Assembly: GCA_964348185.1 (NCBI GenBank)
Contig: CAYGBW010000114.1
Location: 1 to 36,044 of the forward strand
Reading direction: 5' to 3'
Source: CAYGBW01 sp964348185
Lineage (GTDB): Bacteria; Desulfobacterota; BSN033; WVXP01
DNA length: 36,044 bases
Position 1 is the stretch's first letter. Each line of letters starts with the position of its first letter. The position numbers and the translations under genes were made by a program. A model generated the notes under the pieces. That model saw only the letters and a list, made by a program, of their open reading frames with translations, was not told where the DNA came from and did not search any database. Positions 32,112 to 36,044 of the stretch are shown here, piece by piece.

Positions 32112-32248
32112 AGTGATGGAATAAGCCCTTCAAATGACACCAGAGGGATGAATGGGGGAACGTTCAGCATTCATAATGCAAGAAATCTCGTGGCGTGGCC
32201 CATGGTTCAATCGCTCTTCATGAGATAATCTTCTTGGAACAGAGAGAC

Positions 32249-32710
32249 TCATTTCTTTCCCCGTTCCCGCATCTCTCGTTGGCGCATGGGCATCGAGTCG
32301 ATCAACGAAAAGATCTCGTTGAGATCGACTGTCGTTTCTCGGCGGAGTTTCTCTCCCCCATCCTTGCCAATGAGCACAACGGTGATTTGCCCCGGGGCGA
32401 TTGAGAAACGCCTCTGGAGCGACTCGGCGGCTCTTTTGCTGATCACCGTCTCACTGATCCGGCTCTTTCCGATTTCAAAAACGTGGAAAACAAGCAGGTC
32501 TCGATCGATTATTTCGTCCGTCTGCCCTTCGAGTTCCCTCGTCAAGTTTTGATAACCCGCATGTTGCGCCGAAGGAGCGAACACCATCAGCAGCCTATTC
32601 TCCCATTGGTACTTGCTCAGATCAATCTCGTTCCGTGCCTCTCCAAGTTCCACGTTCATAATGATGCTCACAAACAACAGTAACCCAAAAAATCTGTTCC
32701 CCTTGTCCAT
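32249..32710 (-). CDS. DUF4174 domain protein with N-terminal signal
   Basis: A 153-residue protein using ATG 32710. An N-terminal hydrophobic stretch (FFGLLLFVSIIMNVELGEA) looks like a signal peptide, so the protein should be periplasmic or exported. The rest matches DUF4174: LSKYQWENRLLMVFAPSAQH, QTDEIIDRDLLVFHVFEIGK, TVVLIGKDGGEKLRRETTVD and FSLIDSMPMRQREMRERGKK. The fold is thioredoxin-like but without the CxxC, and the role is unknown. The frame extends to 32764; ATG 32710 is preferred because the signal peptide then begins at the N-terminus. Confidence 0.72.
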   Translation of the reverse strand: MDKGNRFFGLLLFVSIIMNVELGEARNEIDLSKYQWENRLLMVFAPSAQHAGYQNLTRELEGQTDEIIDRDLLVFHVFEIGKSRISETVISKRAAESLQRRFSIAPGQITVVLIGKDGGEKLRRETTVDLNEIFSLIDSMPMRQREMRERGKK

Positions 32711-32962
32711 GTCTTTCTCTATCTGGTCAATCTTCACGGTTATTTTAACACAATTCTGTGGCATCCTGCGATGGCTGATATTCTCCCGGGAAACGAATCA
32801 GGTTGATCAACACGACGTGGGGCGATGCGCTCCCCTTTGAGATTTCGCCCCTGGCCTTTTGAAGCGCCTTACTCACCTTCTTTTTCGTCTCTTTTCACTT
32901 GATCGGCACAGGATCGGTGCGTTAAGATCTTAGGGCGGTGAGCTTGAGAACCCAAAGGGGAG

Positions 32963-33742
32963 ATGCTTAGGGAACTCTTGAAGCGACAGACTCACCCTTT
33001 GGGGAGGTCCTGGTTTGCGGTTCTCTGTGACTGCCTGCTGAGGGCTATTGGGGCCTTTTCCAGAGAAAACCCATGCCTCTCGTCGTCTTGTCTAAGGGAA
33101 ATATCTATGGGTGGGGTTAGATACCTCAAAGACCTTGTTCTTGGAAGAGTCAGGCACTGGGACGTGTCAAATAACGCCGTTCTCGAAGAGTTGTCGAGCA
33201 GATTAGGGAGTCTCGAGAATCCTAATTATCTGATACTTAAACACCTTCTTTCTTCTACACGATTCGTTGTTGACTCGCTACTCGGACCTCTCCCCCCCTG
33301 GCTATTGGGTCTCAACTATCAAAGGGGATCGAGGAGATTCATGGCTGTTGATCCAAAGAAGATAGCCATTTCAGAGCTCCGTCGCATCTATTGCATCCTA
33401 TTGACTTATTTCGTTTTTGTCCTTTACAAGACCAATCTCTTGCCAGAAGAAGAACTCAGGAGAGCCCTGTTCGAGGTGACAGATGAACCCGATTTCACGA
33501 AGGAGTTTCTCGGGTCTCTCGAGAGGATCGGCAAAATACATATGGGATCCGTCGAAGGACAGAAGATCAGGGCAGGCCGTTGGATGGCTTGGCGGCTCTG
33601 CGAGAGAGTCTGGGATGAAGTTGTCGAGGTAGTCGGTCTCAGCCATCAAGGGAAACCCGAATCCCTGTACGATCTTGCGACCGTGTCAGAACTGGCCTAT
33701 GACAACGCCGTGAAGAGTCTCCGGGCGGAGCTTGGCCTTTGA
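32963..33742 (+). CDS. Unknown protein, helical
   Basis: A 259-residue protein I do not recognise. Visible features: an N-terminal RSWFAVLCDCLLRAIGAFSR with several cysteines, LLGPLPPWLLGLNYQRGSRR, a hydrophobic RRIYCILLTYFVFVLYKTNL around 138-157, and a C-terminal helical region (WMAWRLCERVWDEVVEVVGL, SLYDLATVSELAYDNAVKSL). No nucleotide-binding or metal motif is complete. AAAGGGG is close upstream of the ATG, so the start is not secure; ATG 33107 is an alternative. It stands alone between a divergent DUF4174 gene and a convergent cytochrome gene. Confidence 0.6.
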   Translation: MLRELLKRQTHPLGRSWFAVLCDCLLRAIGAFSRENPCLSSSCLREISMGGVRYLKDLVLGRVRHWDVSNNAVLEELSSRLGSLENPNYLILKHLLSSTRFVVDSLLGPLPPWLLGLNYQRGSRRFMAVDPKKIAISELRRIYCILLTYFVFVLYKTNLLPEEELRRALFEVTDEPDFTKEFLGSLERIGKIHMGSVEGQKIRAGRWMAWRLCERVWDEVVEVVGLSHQGKPESLYDLATVSELAYDNAVKSLRAELGL

Positions 33743-33925
33743 CGTTCATCGGGCCAAAGTGGGCGAATTCTCATGGGATTGGCCACCGTTGGAGAGACCG
33801 ACAGCAAGCGTGAGTCATTGCAACCGAGACCTGGTGCCTTTCCATCCTCCGCCTCGGTTGATTTCCGTCGGAAATATGGCGCACTCGTTGCCTTACCAAA
33901 ACGGTTGATTGATCTTGGAATAAAC

Positions 33926-33955
33926 GAAAAAGGCAGAGCCTTTTCGGGCCCTGCC
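33926..33955 (-). terminator. Rho-independent terminator after the small dihaem cytochrome gene
   Basis: On the minus strand GGCAGGGCC (33955-33947) and GGCTCTGCC (33940-33932) form a 9-bp stem with one G-T wobble around a 6-base loop, followed by TTTTT (33931-33927). It lies about 37 bp beyond the minus-strand stop at 33992. The T-run is on the minus side only, so it terminates the cytochrome gene, not the plus-strand gene at 32963-33742. Confidence 0.7.
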
Positions 33956-33991
33956 TCACAGCGGAGTGAAGCTGTCCGTTCATCAACCCTT

Positions 33992-34348
33992 CTACTCTTT
34001 TACCTCTACATCTTTGCTTCCCTGATGGCAGGTATTGCATGTATAGTTCTGATTCTCTTCTTCGTTCATATACAACATGTAGCCCTGCATGGCTCTTGCA
34101 ATTCGCTTGTGAACCAGGGCCTTCAACTCCTCCTCACTGACCGTTTTCCCGGCTAGACTCTGGTAGTTTTGGGTGCGATCTTTGGTGTGGCAGAAGCTGC
34201 ATTTGACCCCCAGGGCCTTGTTCCACTGAATCATTGCTTTGTTAACTTCCTCTTTTTCAAGATACTTCGTCTTCCCGTGGGATAAGACCAGACCTCCGAT
34301 CGCGCTGAGCGTGAAAACGATGACCATCAACAAAACCGTCTTTTTCAT
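33992..34348 (-). CDS. Small dihaem c-type cytochrome, related to photosynthetic reaction-centre cytochrome subunit
   Basis: A 118-residue exported cytochrome. An N-terminal signal or anchor (KKTVLLMVIVFTLSAIGGLV) is followed by two CxxCH sites, CSFCH (about residue 51) and CNTCH (about 104). The spacing and surrounding text (EVNKAMIQWNKALGVKCSFC, YQSLAGKTVSEEELKALVHK and RIARAMQGYMLYMN) fit the family of the reaction-centre c-type cytochrome subunit, members of which occur in non-phototrophs. Met residues in the middle (AMQGYMLYMN) are candidates for the sixth heme ligand. AGGAG precedes the ATG at 34348. A clear terminator follows. Partner unknown; the multiheme cytochrome at 25184-27325 is a candidate by function only. 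Confidence 0.77.
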   Translation of the reverse strand: MKKTVLLMVIVFTLSAIGGLVLSHGKTKYLEKEEVNKAMIQWNKALGVKCSFCHTKDRTQNYQSLAGKTVSEEELKALVHKRIARAMQGYMLYMNEEENQNYTCNTCHQGSKDVEVKE

Positions 34349-34660
34349 TCATTTCTCCTTTTCTGATGGATTTCTGAAGTTGCACGAGACAGTGAGGACG
34401 AACGTACCACATTGTAGTAGGCATTGTCAACCCAGGGAAAAGCAATCCCTCATCTCTCATGTCGAGACGAGAGGCTTCCGCGACATCGCCTTGCGCTTCC
34501 TCCCCGTGGCAAGATCTCGACGAGACCTGTCCGCGAACTCAGGTCGAGCCGCTCAGACTTCGACGAGCTCAGTCGAGTCGTCGACTCGGCGCGAGACATC
34601 TGTGCGAAGGCGAGTGAACCTCTCACTGGCCATATGAGACATGCCTGGCTTTTTCTTCGA
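34349..34660. other. Intergenic stretch with CGA/TCG-rich low-complexity repeats
   Basis: About 310 bp. From about 34460 to 34610 the sequence is unusually rich in short CGAC/GTCG and GAGCTC-like words (for example TTCGACGAGCTCAGTCGAGT at 34559-34578, and GTCGTCGACTCG just after). These give several small overlapping dyads. The texture resembles the TTCGAC/GCTCA dispersed repeats common in many bacterial genomes (recalled). No RNA gene or open frame of note is in it. Confidence 0.45.
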
Positions 34661-34717
34661 CTGCCGGAGGTGGGAGTTGAACCCACACGCCTTCAAGGGC
34701 CACGGGATTTCGAGTCC
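34661..34717 (-). other. 3' half of a tRNA-Ser (CGA)-like gene, probable attachment site
   Basis: Read on the minus strand from 34717, the sequence has an anticodon loop CTCGAAA (anticodon CGA) with GGA and TCC as its inner stem, a long variable arm (GCC and GGC around CTTGAA), a perfect T-arm (GTGGG TTCAACT CCCAC) and an acceptor 3' strand CTCCGGC. There is no matching 5' half: upstream of GGA the anticodon stem stops pairing, and no GCCGGAG is found nearby. This is the classic copy left at one end of an element integrated in a tRNA gene. Position 73 reads A instead of the G usual for bacterial tRNA-Ser, so the isotype call is tentative. The element would lie at higher coordinates. Confidence 0.65.
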
Positions 34718-34730
34718 ATACCGCGGTATG
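34717..34730. repeat. Perfect 14-bp palindrome at the tRNA-half boundary
   Basis: CATACCGCGGTATG is its own reverse complement. It begins exactly where the tRNA-like sequence ends. GATTTCGA in the anticodon loop (34706-34713) also has an inverted copy TCGAAATC at 34742-34749. The dyad structure centred on this boundary fits a recombinase core or accessory site. Confidence 0.55.
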
Positions 34731-35199
34731 TCTGTAACCGTTCGAAATCATGAAGCTATTTTAATCTCAACCACTTAGTCTGCATAAGCATCATAAAGAA
34801 AAGCACACAGTATCGTCATGTTGGGTCAGGAATTGGTCAGGATTTTTGGGATGCCGAACTCGAGGCTGGATTCAAGGGGTGAGGCGTCTCGGCCCTCTCC
34901 CTGTCGATTTCCGATGGAAATACTCCATAATCGGGATTGGGGCACCCATTAAGAGGCCTTTGTCAAGAGCAAAAACTTCCCTATTGCGAAAAAATCGCTT
35001 TTTTCTTTTCTTTTTTTGGGACTCCGGTTACGGTCGAGTCACCAACATCCGTACCTTTGCCGAAGTTTCTTTAAGTTTTTTGGTGTCAGCTTTCTTGCAC
35101 CAGTCACCTATCAGGATTAAGGTCTTGTTGGAGAAGTCTTTCCTCCCTTTGACCCTTTCCGCTTGAAACTGAAAACCTCAATCCTGAATCGTAGAATAT
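34731..35199. other. Presumed element DNA without recognised genes
   Basis: About 470 bp between the tRNA-half and the IS remnant. It contains a direct repeat GGTCAGGA (34824-34831 and 34835-34842, one helical turn apart), a dyad ATTTCC-N3-GGAAAT (34908-34922) and a T-rich run around 34991-35018. No gene could be supported. Confidence 0.35.
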
Positions 35200-35482
35200 G
35201 CCATTCCCAGAAGCGTACAAGGCATCAAACCGTAATCGTAAAGCCTGAATGAGAGTCAAGAGCAGATTTGACCCTTACCTTGTTCAGTCCGACCTGGGAG
35301 GCGTGGGTGATGTGCTACAATACCGAGAGTACCCATCAAGGGAAGATGTGTCGCGGTCACACACCAATGGAGACCCTCGAGGACGCTAAGAGAATCTGAA
35401 CGGAGAAATTCGTGCCCTGAGCTCGACCTGACCGGCGCTTCCTCAGAATCGGCGACTGTCAGCTCAGGTCGCGACTACCACA
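35200..35482 (+). mobile_element. Decayed 3' end of an IS481-family insertion sequence
   Basis: From 35298 the frame reads WEAWVMCYNTESTHQGKMCR then GHTPMETLEDAKRI, the characteristic C-terminus of IS481-type transposases (YNTERTHQGKM and TPMETL). An in-frame TGA at 35397-35399 replaces the expected Trp codon; the original end TEKFVP and stop follow at 35418-35420. Just upstream another frame gives PYLVQSDLGG, the preceding LQxDLD-like part, so there is also a frameshift. After the gene, an inverted-repeat-like end starting TGTCAGCTCAGGTCGCGACT lies at 35457-35482. The left end and most of the transposase are absent. 35200 is an approximate limit. Confidence 0.68.
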
Positions 35483-35504
35483 CCTTATTCATGCAGTACA
35501 AGTG

Positions 35505-36044
35505 CTACCTCTCCGTGACGTACCACAATTGCGCGTCAATGAGAGGGTCATCTCCGTCTCGGCAGGAAAATTGCTGGATCAAAGCATGATCCTCCTGAGA
35601 GGCGTTAGTTACATCCAGACACTTACCACTTAAGACATTCTGATACTGTTCGTAACCATTAACAATCTTTACGCGCCATAACTGAGCGTTGAGGAGAGAG
35701 TCACCAGCACTTCGGCAGGAATATTGCTGAATCTTAGCGCGATCTTTTCGAGACGCGTTAGTTACATCCAAACATTTACCACTCAAAACACTCCGCATGT
35801 GAAAGCCACGATTAGAGCGAAAAAATCTAAATGTCCATAACTGAGCGTTGAGGAGAGAGTCACCAGCACTTCGGCAGGAATACTGCTGAATGATAACGTG
35901 ATCTTCCCGAGACGCGTTAGTTACGTCCAGACATTTACCACTCAAGATATTCCGAAATCGATATGGAACGGACACTTCATGTCTCATGGCGCCGATTGAT
36001 TCCACTGCCCATTGGGCGCTCCACCAGTCCCGTTGAATAGGGCC
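35505..36044 (-). CDS. Ricin-type beta-trefoil lectin domain protein (5' end outside window)
   Basis: Three tandem repeats of 51-53 residues, each with LSGKCLDVTNAS, IQQYSCR or IQQFSCR, and AQLW: the ricin/CBM13 pattern with the QxW box and the paired Cys. The three repeats together would make one beta-trefoil carbohydrate-binding domain. The frame has a GTG at 36005 but stays open to the window edge (residues DWWSAQWAVES are readable upstream), so the gene is probably cut by the window and these repeats are the C-terminal part of a longer secreted protein. The repeats are also very alike at DNA level. The neighbourhood (tRNA-half and IS remnant) suggests it belongs to a mobile element. Confidence 0.75.
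   Translation of the reverse strand, partial: GPIQRDWWSAQWAVESIGAMRHEVSVPYRFRNILSGKCLDVTNASREDHVIIQQYSCRSAGDSLLNAQLWTFRFFRSNRGFHMRSVLSGKCLDVTNASRKDRAKIQQYSCRSAGDSLLNAQLWRVKIVNGYEQYQNVLSGKCLDVTNASQEDHALIQQFSCRDGDDPLIDAQLWYVTER

Noticed and set aside
32149..32229. 26-codon frame after the ACP gene (MNGGTFSIHNARNLVAWPMV)
   Set aside because: Too short, with no recognisable features and no support beyond an adjacent GAGGG.
34661..34800. A complete, functional tRNA gene
   Set aside because: The 5' half (acceptor GCCGGAG, D-arm and outer anticodon stem) is missing on the upstream side, so only a partial tRNA can be claimed.
34817..34955. Minus-strand frame ending PKILTNS as the tail of an integrase
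   Set aside because: It is closed by a stop after about 40 codons and no integrase active-site motif (R-H-R-Y) is present.
1..36044. CRISPR array
   Set aside because: No regularly spaced identical repeats with unique spacers were seen; the only tandem repeats are the lectin repeats, which code for protein.

Overview
The window looks like a chromosomal contig from an anaerobic Gram-negative bacterium, most likely a Desulfobacterota (former Deltaproteobacteria) lineage. The evidence is the mix of LPS core-heptose and lipid A genes, an ExbB/ExbD/TonB system, a very large multiheme cytochrome c, rubredoxin with ferritin-like oxygen defence, a glutaryl-CoA dehydrogenase and a sigma-54 phage-shock system. 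The taxonomic call is an inference from gene content; there is no rRNA or ribosomal protein gene here.

Layout: 1-3200 (+) holds the end of a radical SAM protein followed by heptosyltransferase (WaaF-like) and split heptose-phosphate kinase and adenylyltransferase genes. A palindromic repeat separates this from a long minus-strand block (3493-17539, read right to left): a small conserved unknown, GNAT acetyltransferase, YciO-type protein, amidohydrolase, inositol-monophosphatase-like phosphatase, RarA, LptF, a giant TPR protein, ExbB, ExbD, TonB-like, FtsB, a radical SAM remnant interrupted by a miniature mobile element, a YbgC-like thioesterase and an LpxL-like acyltransferase. The block is mostly about building and energising the cell envelope.

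17948-21560 (+) carries an oxygen or peroxide defence set (ferritin-like protein, rubredoxin reductase, rubredoxin) and glutaryl-CoA dehydrogenase. 21696-24421 is a classical psp locus: pspABC on the minus strand behind a sigma-54 promoter, with pspF divergent behind a sigma-70 promoter. Then come a SigZ-like ECF sigma factor, convergent with an 18-site multiheme cytochrome, a thioesterase, a broken universal stress protein gene, a YtfJ/DUF2953 pair, a lipoprotein, an unknown AT-rich gene, an acyl carrier protein with a damaged 3' end, a DUF4174 protein, an unknown gene and a small dihaem cytochrome.

The right end (about 34660-36044) has the marks of a mobile-element boundary: the 3' half of a tRNA-Ser-like gene next to a perfect 14-bp palindrome, the decayed 3' end of an IS481-family element, and a tandem-repeat ricin-type lectin gene that runs off the window. 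The most informative unexplained structures are the miniature element inserted exactly at a radical SAM stop codon with a 5-bp target duplication, the tRNA-half attachment site, the internally duplicated multiheme cytochrome, and the TPR-ExbB-ExbD-TonB envelope machine.
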